From assembly GCF_020544405.1 (NCBI RefSeq), contig NZ_CP065410.1:1860001-1924000 (forward strand): a stretch of DNA of 64,000 nt, in the 5' to 3' direction. The notes beneath the pieces are model-generated. The model was not told the origin of the DNA. It saw nothing but the letters and a program-made list of their open reading frames with translations, and did not search any database. This DNA comes from Pseudomonas sp. IAC-BECa141. GTDB lineage: Bacteria > Pseudomonadota > Gammaproteobacteria > Pseudomonadales > Pseudomonadaceae. Position numbers and translations under genes: made by a program. Of this stretch, positions 35,360-44,724 are shown piece by piece; position 1 is the stretch's first letter, and every line of letters begins with the position of its first letter.

Positions 35360-36718
35360 TCAGTGCGGGTGTGCGTGGCAGTCGTTGATCGCGGCGCGTT
35401 CGGCGCCACCGAGAATGTTGAACAACAGGTTCAGCGTCAGCGCGCTCAGGGTGGCCATGGCGATCCCGCTGTGGGTGATCGGGCTCATCCACAACGGCAG
35501 GTGGGCGAAGAATTCCGGACGGACCACGGGAATCAGGCCCATGCCGATGCTCACCGCCACCAGCAATTGATTGCGCCGGTCGCCAATGTCGGCTTCCTGC
35601 AAAATCTTGATGCCGGTCGCCGCCACCATGCCGAACATCGCGATCGCCGCCCCGCCCAGCACCGCCGGTGGAATCGACGCCACCAGGAACGCCGCTTTCG
35701 GCAGCAGGCTCAGGACGATCAGCAAGCCGCCGGCAACGATGGTCACCGAGCGGCAGCGCACGCCGGTCATCTGCACCAGTCCGATGTTCTGCGCGAAGGA
35801 GGAGTGGGTGAAAGTGTTGAAGAATCCGGCGAAGAACGATGCGCCGGCATCACACAGCAGTCCGCGACGCAGCATGCGCGGGCAGACTTCCTGGCCGGTG
35901 ATCTTGCCCAGCGCAAGGAACATCCCGGTGGACTCGACGAAGATGATCACCACCACCAGGCACATCGACAGGATCGGCGCCAGTTCGAACTTCGGCATGC
36001 CGAAATGCAGCGGGGTGACGAACTGAACCCATGGCGCGTTGGCCATGCCGCTCAGGTCGACCATGCCGATGGCGCCGCAGAGCACGTAGCCCAGGCACAT
36101 GCCGATCAGCACGGAAATGTTGACCCAGAAACCACGCATGAAGCGGTGGATCAACAGAATGGTGGCCAGCACCAGTGCGGCGATGGCCAGGTAAATCGGT
36201 GAACCGAATTGTGCGGCGCCAGCGCCGCCACCGGCCCAGTTCACGGCCACGGGAAACAGCGACAAACCGATCGAGGTGATGACCGTGCCGGTCACCAGGG
36301 GAGGGAAGAAGCGTACGACCTTGGACATGAACGGCGCGATGATCATGCCGAAGAACCCGGCGGCTATGGTTGCGCCGAAGATTCCCTGCAGACCGATGCC
36401 GGGCATGCCGGCCATGGCGACCATGCTGCCGACGGCGGCAAAACTGGCGCCCATCATCACCGGCATGCGAATGCCCATCGGGCCGATCCCCAAGGATTGC
36501 ACGATGGTGGCGATGCCGGCGACCAGCAGGTCGGCGTTGATCAGGAAGGCGATTTCTTCACGACTCAGGCCAGCGGCCTGTCCGATGATCAGCGGTACCG
36601 CGATGGCGCCGCCGTACATCAGCAGTACATGTTGCAAACCGACCAGGATCAGTTGCAAAAGGGGCAAACGCTGAATGGCGGGTGCGTCGGGGATGCGCGC
36701 TTTGGACAGCTCGGACAT
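35360..36718 (-). CDS. NCS2 xanthine/uric acid-type permease
   Basis: 452 residues from ATG 36718 (GAGG 9 bases upstream), not the longer frame. About 14 membrane helices of the nucleobase-ascorbate transporter (UraA/UapA) fold: LQHVLLMYGGAIAVPLIIGQ is the first helix, FVESTGMFLALGKITGQEV the conserved TM8 region with its Glu, and FNTFTHSSFAQNIGLVQMTG the TM10 motif. The QNxGLVxxTGVRCR pattern is that of the xanthine/urate branch. Proton-coupled uptake of urate or xanthine feeds PuuD, encoded just upstream. Confidence 0.88.
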   Translation of the reverse strand: MSELSKARIPDAPAIQRLPLLQLILVGLQHVLLMYGGAIAVPLIIGQAAGLSREEIAFLINADLLVAGIATIVQSLGIGPMGIRMPVMMGASFAAVGSMVAMAGMPGIGLQGIFGATIAAGFFGMIIAPFMSKVVRFFPPLVTGTVITSIGLSLFPVAVNWAGGGAGAAQFGSPIYLAIAALVLATILLIHRFMRGFWVNISVLIGMCLGYVLCGAIGMVDLSGMANAPWVQFVTPLHFGMPKFELAPILSMCLVVVIIFVESTGMFLALGKITGQEVCPRMLRRGLLCDAGASFFAGFFNTFTHSSFAQNIGLVQMTGVRCRSVTIVAGGLLIVLSLLPKAAFLVASIPPAVLGGAAIAMFGMVAATGIKILQEADIGDRRNQLLVAVSIGMGLIPVVRPEFFAHLPLWMSPITHSGIAMATLSALTLNLLFNILGGAERAAINDCHAHPH

Positions 36719-36802
36719 GCAACACCTCGGATCTTTTTTATTCTTGTGATGAACAGCTGCCGGGTTGCTCACAGCTGTTTCTTTGCATCAGGTAAACCGC
36801 GT

Positions 36803-36873
36803 TGCGGCTGATCGCTGGCAAGCCAGCTCCCACACAGGCAGTGCAAAACCCTGTGGGAGCCGGCTTGCCAGCG
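36803..36873. repeat. Inverted REP pair between puuD and the permease
   Basis: ATCGCTGGCAAGCCAGCTCC and its near complement GGAGCCGGCTTGCCAGCGAT flank about 25 bases, making a long potential hairpin in the leftward transcript. Confidence 0.75.
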
Positions 36874-36886
36874 ATGTTTTTACGGC

Positions 36887-38200
36887 TTAGTTGGTCTGGG
36901 CTCCCTGGGCGATCCATGCACCGATCAGGTCACGTTCCTGCTGGGTCATCTGTGTGATGTTGCCCAGTGGCATGATCTGCGTGGTGATGGCTTGCGCCTG
37001 GATCCGCGCCGCGTTCTGGCGGATCTGCTCGGGGGTGTCGAACATCACACCGGCCGGTGCAGCGCTGAACAGCGGGCTGGTCGGTTTGGCCGAGTGGCAG
37101 ACCGCGCAGCGTTCCTGGATCACGTTGTGCACCTTGTCGAACGCAGGGCCGGCGTTGGAGGCCTGAGCGGGAGCGGCGGCCGGTGCAGCAGGGGCTGCTG
37201 GCTGCGCCGCTTCAGCCGGTTTCGCGCCACCACCCAAAGCCGTTTCCGGCAGCGGCTGGTACTCGATTTTCGCAGGCGCCTTGGCCACGTCCGGAGCGGT
37301 CGACATCGGCGCAGGGCCGGTGACGTACGCCAGACTGATCATGCCCACTGCTGCCACTGGCAGGGTCCAGGCAAATTTGTGGCTGTCGTGACGGGTGTTG
37401 AAGTAGTGACGCACCAACACCGCCAACACTGCGATCCCGGCCAGGATCAGCCAGTTGTACTGGCTGCCGTAAGTGCTCGGGAAGTGGTTGCTGATCATGA
37501 TGAACAGCACCGGCAGGGTGAAGTAGTTGTTATGACGCGAACGCAGCAGGCCTTTGGCCGGCAGGGCCGGATCCGGCGTGCGGTTCTCGGCAATCGCGGC
37601 AACCAGTGCGCGCTGCGCTGGCATGATGATGCGGAACACGTTGCCGACCATGATGGTGCCGATGATCGCGCCGACGTGCAGGTACGCACCACGACCGCTG
37701 AACACCTTGCTGAAGCCATACGCCGCGCCGATGATCAGCACGAACAGGATGAAGCCGAGCAGGGCGGGTTTCTTGCCGAGGGGTGAATCGCAAAGGAAGT
37801 CGTAGATGAACCAGCCGGCGATCAGCGAACCGATGCCGATGGCCACGCCTTCAGGGCCGGTCAGGCCGCTGCCGGGTGCCACGAGATAGAGCACGGGGTT
37901 GGAGTAGAACACCACGCACAGCAGCGCGATCCCCGACATCCAGGTGAAATAGGCTTCCCATTTGAACCAGTGCAGGTTCTCCGGCATCGACGGAGGGGCC
38001 AGTTTGTATTTTTCCAGGTGATAGATACCGCCGCCGTGGATCGCCCACAGATCACCGGCAAGACCGGTTTTCGGGTTGACGCGGTTGAGGTTGTTCTCCA
38101 GCCAGACGAAGTAGAACGACGCGCCGATCCAGGCCACGCCAGTAATCATGTGAACCCAGCGCACGCTCAGGTTCAGCCATTCCAACAGATGTGCTTCCAC
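36887..38200 (-). CDS. puuD: Membrane-bound urate hydroxylase PuuD
   Basis: 437 residues from GTG 38200. Eight or so membrane helices at residues 10-285 (SVRWVHMITGVAWIGASFYF contains conserved His and Trp; LHVGAIIGTIMVGNVFRIIM). An Ala/Pro-rich linker at 320-350, then a C-terminal cytochrome c domain with CAVCH near 370 and a Met ligand region. Known members oxidise urate to 5-hydroxyisourate and pass electrons to the respiratory chain, replacing soluble uricase. Surrounded by all later genes of the pathway. Confidence 0.93.
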   Translation of the reverse strand: MEAHLLEWLNLSVRWVHMITGVAWIGASFYFVWLENNLNRVNPKTGLAGDLWAIHGGGIYHLEKYKLAPPSMPENLHWFKWEAYFTWMSGIALLCVVFYSNPVLYLVAPGSGLTGPEGVAIGIGSLIAGWFIYDFLCDSPLGKKPALLGFILFVLIIGAAYGFSKVFSGRGAYLHVGAIIGTIMVGNVFRIIMPAQRALVAAIAENRTPDPALPAKGLLRSRHNNYFTLPVLFIMISNHFPSTYGSQYNWLILAGIAVLAVLVRHYFNTRHDSHKFAWTLPVAAVGMISLAYVTGPAPMSTAPDVAKAPAKIEYQPLPETALGGGAKPAEAAQPAAPAAPAAAPAQASNAGPAFDKVHNVIQERCAVCHSAKPTSPLFSAAPAGVMFDTPEQIRQNAARIQAQAITTQIMPLGNITQMTQQERDLIGAWIAQGAQTN

Positions 38201-38251
38201 AGTCTTTACCTCTCGCCTGTCACTCTTGTTGTCGAGTGATCAGACCTTCTC

Positions 38252-38755
38252 TTATTGGTGGGGGGCGAGGATCAAACGCTCATCCTCTTTGAAAAAATGC
38301 TCATCGCAGTTATTGCCTGTGCCACTGCGATCAACCACCAGGAAGTCATCCCGCTTTTCGATCGTCAGCACCGGGTGGTGCCAGACGCCGCGATGGTAAT
38401 TGATGCCCTGCCTGCCGTTGGTGACGAAGGCGCGGACCAAGCCTGATACAGGTACATCGCCAAGTGGCGCGACCACGATCAGAAAGGGGTTGCCGAGCAG
38501 CGGAATGAAAGCCTGGCTGCCCAGCGGATGGCGTTCCAGCATGCTGACGGTCAGCGGCATGTCCTGCGCGTCGGCGCGGAAGATGCTGATGATCGCGTTG
38601 TCCTCTGGCGTCGCGGTTTCGACCGTCGCCAGTTTGTGGAAGCGCATGGTCGAACCGTTGTTGATCATGAAGTGATCGCTGCCGTCGGTTTCGATCACGT
38701 CACCGAAAGGGGCGAAGGCTTCTTTGGTCAGCGGTTCAATCGTCAGTGTGCGCAT
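38252..38755 (-). CDS. allA: Ureidoglycolate lyase AllA
   Basis: 167 residues from ATG 38755 (AAGAAGA upstream); the longer frame runs into the REP pair and is rejected. Cupin-like: IEPLTKEAFAPFGDVIETDG, MLERHPLGSQAFIPL and NYHRGVWHHPVLTI carry the family motifs. It cleaves ureidoglycolate to glyoxylate and urea, the last step here. It lies between puuD and alc, on the same strand. Confidence 0.93.
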   Translation of the reverse strand: MRTLTIEPLTKEAFAPFGDVIETDGSDHFMINNGSTMRFHKLATVETATPEDNAIISIFRADAQDMPLTVSMLERHPLGSQAFIPLLGNPFLIVVAPLGDVPVSGLVRAFVTNGRQGINYHRGVWHHPVLTIEKRDDFLVVDRSGTGNNCDEHFFKEDERLILAPHQ

Positions 38756-38796
38756 GCTGTTCTTCTTATCCGAATTCTGTGTTGTTTGATCTGACG

Positions 38797-38863
38797 CTTT
38801 CGCGAGCAAGCTCGCTCCCACAGGAGTTGCGATCAATGTGGGAGCGAGCTTGCTCGCGAATGG
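38797..38863. repeat. Inverted REP pair upstream of allA
   Basis: TCGCGAGCAAGCTCGCTCCC and its complement GGGAGCGAGCTTGCTCGCGA are separated by about 20 bases, between alc and allA. Confidence 0.8.
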
Positions 38864-38872
38864 TCGCGCCGC

Positions 38873-39868
38873 TTACTTCGCTACCTTGCCGAGAACGCGC
38901 AGGCGGCTCACGCCACCATCCGGGAACACGTTCAGACGGATGTGGGTGATCGGGCCCAGTGCCTTGATCTGCTCGACGAAGGTGTGTTCGGCGTGCATTT
39001 CCAGCTTCTGGCTTGGCAGCAGTTCGCGCCAGAACAACGACTGGGTTTCGATCTGGCTGTCGGTGCCGCCCTTGACGAACGCGCCCTGGATCGAGCAAGT
39101 GTCCGGGTAGTTGCCCTTGAAGTGCAGGGTGTCGACGATGATTTTTTCGATCTCGCCCGGGTGGCCCAGCGCGACGATCACCCAGTCATTGCCTGGCGTG
39201 CGACGACGTGCGGTTTCCCAGCCATCGCCCATGTTGATGCCTCGGCCCGGGTTGAGGATGTTGCTCATGCGGCCGAAGTGTTCGTCGGAGCAGGCGAGGG
39301 CGCGGCCACCGTTGAGGGCTGCTGCCAGGTCGACTTGCTCGTTGTCGCCAACTGCCGACCAGTCGCGGAACGGAATGCCGTACACGCGCAGACGGGCCAC
39401 GCCGCCATCCGGGTAGATGTTGAAGCGCAGGTGGCTGAACGCCTTGTCGTTGCTGATTTCGTGGTAGTGGTGGCTGTTGCCTTGCAGTTCGACGGCCGAC
39501 AGCACCTCTGTCCACTGGGTGTTTTCGTCCGGCTCGCCCGACGCCAGGAAGCACGCTTCCAGCGAGGCCGATGGCGGGAAGTTGCCGGTAAAGAATGAAG
39601 TGTCGATGTCCACGCCTTTGATCGAACCCGGCACGCCCAGGCGGATCACCGCGCTGTCATAGCCTTCGAAGCGCTTGCGGCGGGACTCCCAGCCGTCCAT
39701 CCACTTGCCGTTGTCATCGAACACGCCCTCCTTCCACACGGCCGGGGTCGGCTGAAACAGACGATTGGCGTCTGCGAACCAGTCATCGGTGACCGAGATG
39801 ATTTTGGTGCCCAGACGGGCGTCGGCCAGGTTGACGAACTTCTCGAAAGGTACGGCGTAAGCTTTCAT
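38873..39868 (-). CDS. alc: Allantoicase
   Basis: 331 residues in two homologous halves, as known for the enzyme: residues about 15-165 ([20 protein letters not shown]) and 185-325 ([20 protein letters not shown]). Each half repeats a G(W/D)E-R(R) motif and ends with HxRxNxxPDGGxxRLRV ([36 protein letters not shown]). It hydrolyses allantoate to ureidoglycolate and urea. Fourth in the leftward purine run. Confidence 0.95.
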   Translation of the reverse strand: MKAYAVPFEKFVNLADARLGTKIISVTDDWFADANRLFQPTPAVWKEGVFDDNGKWMDGWESRRKRFEGYDSAVIRLGVPGSIKGVDIDTSFFTGNFPPSASLEACFLASGEPDENTQWTEVLSAVELQGNSHHYHEISNDKAFSHLRFNIYPDGGVARLRVYGIPFRDWSAVGDNEQVDLAAALNGGRALACSDEHFGRMSNILNPGRGINMGDGWETARRRTPGNDWVIVALGHPGEIEKIIVDTLHFKGNYPDTCSIQGAFVKGGTDSQIETQSLFWRELLPSQKLEMHAEHTFVEQIKALGPITHIRLNVFPDGGVSRLRVLGKVAK

Positions 39869-39958
39869 TCTTCTTGTCTGCCTTTAAATAAGTGGCTGGG
39901 GATGCTTGCAAGGCCCTGGGAAACGCAAGCGTTCTAGAGGTTTCTCGGGCCAGGCTTG

Positions 39959-40474
39959 CTAGAGAGTCAGTAATCGGAACAGGGCGATCTTGTTGATCTC
40001 CGCCAGCGCGCATTTGAACTCGGTGTCGACCGGGTTGTGAATGCGCGTTTCGAACGCCGCGAGGATCTGATGCCGGTTGCTGCCTTTTACCGCCATGATG
40101 AAGGGAAACTTGAACTTGGCTTTGTAGGCGTCGTTCAGCTCGGTGAAGCGCTGGAACTCTTCGGCCGTGCATTGGTGAATACCGGCGCCAGCCTGTTCAT
40201 TGGTGCTGGCTTCGGTCAACTCGCCCTGGACGGCAGCTTTGCCGGCCAGGTCCGGGTGAGCGTTGATCAGTGCCAGTTGACTGGCGTGATCGGCGCTCAA
40301 CAGGATGTCGCTCATGCGCTGGTGCAGGGTTTCGATCTGGTCGATCGACGCGTCCTGGCCCAGGTCGAAGGCCTTCTCGGCCACCCATGGCGAATGTTCG
40401 TAGATGTCGGCGAAGGCTTTGACGAAGGCGTCGCGGCTCAGGGTCGACGGTTGCAGGGTTTGAAAGGTGCTCAT
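39959..40474 (-). CDS. uraD: 2-oxo-4-hydroxy-4-carboxy-5-ureidoimidazoline (OHCU) decarboxylase
   Basis: 171 residues from ATG 40474, which has AAGGGG upstream and overlaps the puuE stop (ATGA). All-helical; the motifs FADIYEHSPWVAEKAF (active-site His), INAHPDLAGKAA and FKFPFIMAVKGSNRHQIL are those of OHCU decarboxylase. It makes S-allantoin stereospecifically from the HiuH product. Confidence 0.95.
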   Translation of the reverse strand: MSTFQTLQPSTLSRDAFVKAFADIYEHSPWVAEKAFDLGQDASIDQIETLHQRMSDILLSADHASQLALINAHPDLAGKAAVQGELTEASTNEQAGAGIHQCTAEEFQRFTELNDAYKAKFKFPFIMAVKGSNRHQILAAFETRIHNPVDTEFKCALAEINKIALFRLLTL

Positions 40475-41397
40475 TTGGCAGCCCCTTGGTACGGGTGGGT
40501 TTCGTGCCAGTGACGCGCGATGTCGACGCGGCGGCTGAACCACACCTGCTCATGACTTTTAGCGTATTCGATAAAGCGCTTGAGCGAAGCCAGACGCGCC
40601 GGACGGCCCACCAGACGGCAGTGCAGACCGATCGACAGCATCTTCGGCGCTTCGGCGCCTTCGGCATAAAGCACGTCGAACGCATCCTTGAGGTATTCGA
40701 AGAAATCGTCGCCCTTGTTGAAACCCTGGACCTGGGTAAAGCGCATGTCGTTGGTGTCCAGGGTGTACGGGATCACCAGGTGCGGCTTGCCGGTCGGGTT
40801 GTTCGGTTCCCAGTAGGGCAGGTCGTCGTCGTAGGTGTCGCAGTCGTAGAGGAAACCGCCTTCTTCCATCACCAGGCGACGAGTGTTCGGGCCGGTGCGG
40901 CCGGTGTACCAGCCCAGCGGGCGCTCGCCGGTGAGTTCGGTGAGGATGCGGATCGCTTCGAGCATGTGCTCGCGTTCCTGCGCCTCGTCCATGTACTGGT
41001 AGTCGATCCAGCGATAACCGTGGCTGCAGATCTCGTGACCGGCATCGACCATCGCGCGGATCACGTCCGGGTGGCGCTGGGCAGCCATGGCCACGGCAAA
41101 GATGGTCAACGGAATGTCGAATTCCTTGAACAGTTTCAGAATCCGCCAGACGCCGGCACGGCTGCCATACTCGTAAAGCGACTCCATGCTCATGTTGCGC
41201 ACGCCTTGCAGAGGCTGGGCCGCGACCATTTCCGAGAGGAAGGCTTCCGATTCTTTGTCGCCGTGCAGAATGTTGCGCTCGCCGCCTTCTTCGTAATTGA
41301 GTACGAACGACAGGGCGATCCGGGCGTTGCCCGGCCAGTGTGGGTGAGGAGGGTTACTGCCGTAACCGATCAGGTCGCGTGGGTAGTCAGCGCTCAC
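40471..41397 (-). CDS. puuE: Metal-independent allantoinase PuuE
   Basis: 308 residues from GTG 41397, with AAGGAAG 6 bases upstream. Polysaccharide-deacetylase fold: RIALSFVLNYEEGGERNILH (typical PuuE N-terminus), GHEICSHGYRWIDYQ, RPLGWYTGRTGPNTRRLV. It opens the ring of allantoin to allantoate. First gene of the leftward unit puuE-uraD, with the rest following. The promoter region carries a TTGTATACAA palindrome 84 bases upstream. Confidence 0.95.
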   Translation of the reverse strand: MSADYPRDLIGYGSNPPHPHWPGNARIALSFVLNYEEGGERNILHGDKESEAFLSEMVAAQPLQGVRNMSMESLYEYGSRAGVWRILKLFKEFDIPLTIFAVAMAAQRHPDVIRAMVDAGHEICSHGYRWIDYQYMDEAQEREHMLEAIRILTELTGERPLGWYTGRTGPNTRRLVMEEGGFLYDCDTYDDDLPYWEPNNPTGKPHLVIPYTLDTNDMRFTQVQGFNKGDDFFEYLKDAFDVLYAEGAEAPKMLSIGLHCRLVGRPARLASLKRFIEYAKSHEQVWFSRRVDIARHWHETHPYQGAAK

Positions 41398-41480
41398 TGC
41401 AGTCTTCCTTCTTATTCGTTGACAGATTGTGTGGCGCCCTGAAATTTGGATGGCAGGCTGGCGTCACAGCGATGGGCTGA

Positions 41481-41490
41481 TTGTATACAA
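41481..41490. promoter_or_regulatory. Palindrome TTGTATACAA upstream of puuE
   Basis: Perfect 10-base palindrome in the 430-base divergent region puuE-hiuH. The shape fits operators of FadR-type GntR regulators. No such regulator gene is in the window. Confidence 0.5.
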
Positions 41491-41685
41491 CTTTATTCTC
41501 AATTTGTAAGCCTGATTTTTCGCATTTTTCGCCGGCTGTCATCTTTTGCTGTTAATGGCGTGAACCTGCAAGAAACCTGCCTGACCAGTCAGCTAATGGA
41601 TTGGGGGTTCAATGAATGCAAGGTTGCACGGCAAATCACCGGAAAATCGAAGGATGGCGGGGGTGGCAGGAAAAATGTCGTTTTT

Positions 41686-41697
41686 ATTGTGTACAAT
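41686..41697. promoter_or_regulatory. Near-palindrome ATTGTGTACAAT upstream of hiuH
   Basis: Shares TTGTRTACAA with the site near puuE and the one before the AzgA-type permease gene. It lies 131 bases before hiuH. Apart from the two sites, 41398-41827 shows only an A+T-rich stretch (ATTTTTTTGAAAAG) and no gene. Confidence 0.5.
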
Positions 41698-41827
41698 TTT
41701 TTTGAAAAGTGTCTTAATCAATCGCTCGCCGCAGCTTTTCGTGCTCCGAAACGGTGCGGTCTCCTTTTCAACTGACTTCGGGAGGCGCGAAGTCTGACTG
41801 CTCCACGCAGGCAGGCGCGCAGAATCA

Positions 41828-42181
41828 ATGGGACGTTTGACAACACACGTTTTGGACGCTGCACACGGTTGCCCGGGCAGCTCGATCAAGGTCGAGCTGT
41901 ACCGCGTTGAAGGTTCGCACCTGGAATTGGTCGCCAGTGCGCTTACCAACAGCGATGGCCGGGTTGATGCGCCGCTGCTGCAAGGCGATGACTACCGTAC
42001 CGGTGTCTATCAGGTTCAGTTCCACGCCGGCGATTATTACCGCGCCCGTGGCGTCCAGTTACCGGAGCCGGCATTCCTGGACGTGGTCGTGCTGCGGTTC
42101 GGCATCTCTGCCGAACAGGATCACTACCACGTACCGTTGCTGATCTCGCCTTACAGCTATTCCACCTATCGGGGCAGCTGA
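41828..42181 (+). CDS. hiuH: 5-hydroxyisourate hydrolase (transthyretin-like)
   Basis: 117 residues. The signatures of the family are present: THVLDAAHGCPGSSIKVELY (first active-site His), SDGRVDAPL, and the diagnostic C-terminal SPYSYSTYRGS (YRGS end). It hydrolyses 5-hydroxyisourate, the PuuD product, to OHCU. Divergent from puuE, with two TTGTRTACAA sites between. Followed by a terminator. Confidence 0.96.
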   Translation: MGRLTTHVLDAAHGCPGSSIKVELYRVEGSHLELVASALTNSDGRVDAPLLQGDDYRTGVYQVQFHAGDYYRARGVQLPEPAFLDVVVLRFGISAEQDHYHVPLLISPYSYSTYRGS

Positions 42182-42239
42182 CCCCCAAGCGGCTGCCCCT
42201 GCCGGGAAGCGACTGCGCATATAGCTTCTTTGGTCTTTC

Positions 42240-42264
42240 GCCCGCTCACACTGCGGGCTTTTTT
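42240..42264 (+). terminator. Rho-independent terminator after hiuH
   Basis: GCCCGC / GCGGGC stem, 7-base loop, then TTTTTT. Confidence 0.85.
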
Positions 42265-42287
42265 CGTGCCCCGAAAGACGTCCCGGA

Positions 42288-43868
42288 TTAACGGTCGGGA
42301 AGCGCTCCAAACTTCGAATCATCATCCCTGACGATGAAAACGGAATCGGTCTGCGAAGCCAGGATCTGCGATCCTCCCTTGAGCCAGACCAGCCTTTTTT
42401 CGGCATGCGCCTGAAGCATTTCCTGATGGGCCGAATAGCCAACCTGAGTGGTCAGGCGCATATCGGCTGCCTCGGGAGCGAACCTCAAGTGTTGGTAAAT
42501 TTTCTTTCCTCTGATGCGGTACAGGCTGATGAAAAAAACAAAAGGATGATTCTTGCGACGAAACACCAGCGCCGGATAAGCATCTGCCTGGGTCGGGGTA
42601 AAAACGTCATAACCCTGCCGGTTCAGGACACCGGCCATGACGCGCTTGAGTTCTGTGCCTGACTGCGTTGTTTTGAAATAGTCCCATTCCTTCTTCGTCA
42701 GATCGAAGTCCAGTCGCCGGAGAGGACCTTCCGGGGACGCGGAGGGTAGTTCCAGAATCCGGTTGAATCCCCCCTCGCTGGTGGTTGGCAGTATCGGGAG
42801 CATCAGTAACGGATCGGCCAGCTCCGGGCGGGGAGTGCTGTTGCCACTTTTCCAGTCATTGAATGTCTGCCTGAGCCGGGTCAGGCCGACGCTGGTTGCC
42901 ATGTCCCCTTCATTGGCCAGACCGAATTGATGCCTGGCCACCTTGTTCACTGAGGTTTCGGACAGTTGAGGAAAAAAAGTGGCGATGTATTGCTTCAGTG
43001 GATGTTGGAAGGGGAGATTCGGATCTATCTCCCACTGATTGGCGGGCGGAACGCGGATCGCGCCTCTGGGTTGCTGCATCAGGTCTGTGCCAAGGATGCG
43101 TTCCATGTAATCGAAATCGTATACCCAGTGGTTCGGATTCTTGATGTAGGCGATCGGGTGATCCGGGTCGCTGCCTCGAGGCATCAGTGGAAACCGGATG
43201 CCATCGACTTCAATGCTGCCGAAGGGAGCGTGCTCGAGTGAAACACCCCAGTTTTTCCAGGGATCGGACCATTCATCATCCGTCGTAGTGGCAGAGCGTT
43301 TGGGCGCGACAATCTCTTCAGGATCTTCATCCGGGTTGCGCAGGCGTTTGAGCGTTAATGTGGAATCGCTGCTGCCAGCGCTGTTGTCAGTGGGTTTGAC
43401 GCGCCACAAGAGCGAGCCCTCAACCTGTTCGACGCGTGGCCCGGTGGGTCTGTGGTCGCTGTTCAATCGGGCCCGAAAATGGTTTTCCGAATCGATGCCC
43501 AGCAATATCGTCCCCCCTTCCTGAAGGTCGACGAAGTGCCTTTGCGTCCCGAGTTCTCGAATGCCGGAAAGTGCATTTGGCGCCGGTAGTCGGGACAAGT
43601 GATTGGGCGGAAGGAAAAAGTGCTCGATCGGTGCATGGGTGATGACAGGGGTGACATGGGTGTCGCCCGGAAGATCGACGATCTCTAAAGCCAATGGTTG
43701 GGAGGAGGATGATTGAACTGGCGGGTCGACAGAGACTCTGCCTGCATCGTCGAGGGCGACGTTCAGCGGCAGCCTGTGCAGCGGCGGTAGCCCGACATCG
43801 GGACGGGTGAAAGGCGTTTCGGGGGAGGTGCTCGAGGCACCGGGTTTTATCGGGCGTTTGGGGCTCAT
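42288..43868 (-). CDS. Unrecognised 526-residue protein, effector-like
   Basis: ATG 43868 with only a weak ribosome site (GCGAG). The N-terminal 70 residues are Pro/Ser/Thr-rich and disordered (ASSTSPETPFTRPDVGLPPL). Around 105-155, GTQRHFVDLQEGGTILLGID and RARLNSDHRPTGPRVEQVEG followed by SLLWRV resemble, from memory, a motif of large Pseudomonas toxin- or effector-like proteins. The rest (ANQWEIDPNLPFQHPLKQYI; KKEWDYFKTTQSGTELKRVM) is soluble. No signal peptide or membrane helix. It interrupts the otherwise purine-related block and may be an accessory insertion. Function unknown; secretion is a guess. Confidence 0.7.
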   Translation of the reverse strand: MSPKRPIKPGASSTSPETPFTRPDVGLPPLHRLPLNVALDDAGRVSVDPPVQSSSSQPLALEIVDLPGDTHVTPVITHAPIEHFFLPPNHLSRLPAPNALSGIRELGTQRHFVDLQEGGTILLGIDSENHFRARLNSDHRPTGPRVEQVEGSLLWRVKPTDNSAGSSDSTLTLKRLRNPDEDPEEIVAPKRSATTTDDEWSDPWKNWGVSLEHAPFGSIEVDGIRFPLMPRGSDPDHPIAYIKNPNHWVYDFDYMERILGTDLMQQPRGAIRVPPANQWEIDPNLPFQHPLKQYIATFFPQLSETSVNKVARHQFGLANEGDMATSVGLTRLRQTFNDWKSGNSTPRPELADPLLMLPILPTTSEGGFNRILELPSASPEGPLRRLDFDLTKKEWDYFKTTQSGTELKRVMAGVLNRQGYDVFTPTQADAYPALVFRRKNHPFVFFISLYRIRGKKIYQHLRFAPEAADMRLTTQVGYSAHQEMLQAHAEKRLVWLKGGSQILASQTDSVFIVRDDDSKFGALPDR

Positions 43869-43884
43869 GGGTAGTTCGCTCGCA

Positions 43885-43938
43885 AGGTTGATTCACGTTG
43901 ATCTGGCCAGAAGGGCCGGATGTTCGGTGAATCAACTT
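43885..43938 (-). repeat. Large inverted repeat in the leader of the 526-residue gene
   Basis: GTTGATTCAC (43887-43896) and GTGAATCAAC (43927-43936) are perfect complements, extended by an A-T and a G-T pair, with GGCC/GGCC able to pair inside. It starts 17 bases upstream of the start codon, so it could be an operator or a fold in the leader RNA. Confidence 0.5.
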
Positions 43939-44007
43939 CGCGAAGTGCGGTACATATATCTATGTGTGAGGCGAAATGTGGTCGGGTGTTGCCCGCCCTC
44001 TGTGGCC

Positions 44008-44637
44008 TCAGTGACTGCTCAACAATGAAGCTGCCCCAGCGCCGCCGAACAAACCGGCACTGATGCGGTTGAACCAGCTCTGGCCCTTGCCGCTGCGCAG
44101 GTAGCGTGCTGCACCGTGAGCGCCGAGGCCGTAGGTCAACTTGCACAGCAGATCAAGCACTGTCCAGGTCGCAATCATCACCAGCAGTTGTGGCAGAAAC
44201 GGCTGCTCGGCGTTGAGGAACTGCGGCAGGAAAGCGGCGAAGAACAGGATGTCTTTCGGGTTGCTGGCGCCCAGCATGAACGCACGTCCAAAGAGCGCGC
44301 GAAAGCGTGGAACAGGCGCCGCCTGCGGTACTTCTGGGCCAACCGATGGCTGACGCGATTGCTGCCAGCTCTGCCAGGCGAGGTAGAACAAGTACAGCGC
44401 ACCGACGACCTTCAATGCGCTGAAGAGTTTTTCCGAGGCCAGCAGCAGGGCGCCCAACCCCAGTGCCGAAGCGCTGAGCAGGCAGATCGACGCACTCACG
44501 CCTCCCAGAAAGGCCGGATAGGAACGGCGCAAACCGTAATTCAGACTGTTGCTGATCATCAGCAACGACAGCGGCCCCGGAATCAGGATCACCACCAGCG
44601 CAGCGCCGCTGAACAGCAGCCAGGTTTCCAGACTCAT
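44008..44637 (-). CDS. LysE/RhtB-family amino-acid exporter
   Basis: 209 residues from ATG 44637 with AAGGAGC upstream. Six membrane helices; the first contains the family motif ALVVILIPGPLSLLMISNSL, and the second GGVSASICLLSASALGLG. LysE/RhtB proteins export amino acids or small relatives; the substrate is not readable. Downstream of the AzgA-type permease gene but separated from it by a terminator. Confidence 0.88.
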   Translation of the reverse strand: MSLETWLLFSGAALVVILIPGPLSLLMISNSLNYGLRRSYPAFLGGVSASICLLSASALGLGALLLASEKLFSALKVVGALYLFYLAWQSWQQSRQPSVGPEVPQAAPVPRFRALFGRAFMLGASNPKDILFFAAFLPQFLNAEQPFLPQLLVMIATWTVLDLLCKLTYGLGAHGAARYLRSGKGQSWFNRISAGLFGGAGAASLLSSH

Positions 44638-44672
44638 CACTTGCTCCTTTTTATCGTTATCAAGAATGTGCA

Positions 44673-44699
44673 AAAGCCCCACCCGTTGGGGTGAGGCTG
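44673..44699 (-). terminator. Terminator of the purine permease gene
   Basis: AGCCTCACCCC / GGGTGGGGCT-type stem, then TTTT on the minus strand, 26 bases past the permease stop. Confidence 0.75.
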
Positions 44700-44724
44700 T
44701 TTTGAAGCGTGAACCGCGTAGCGC

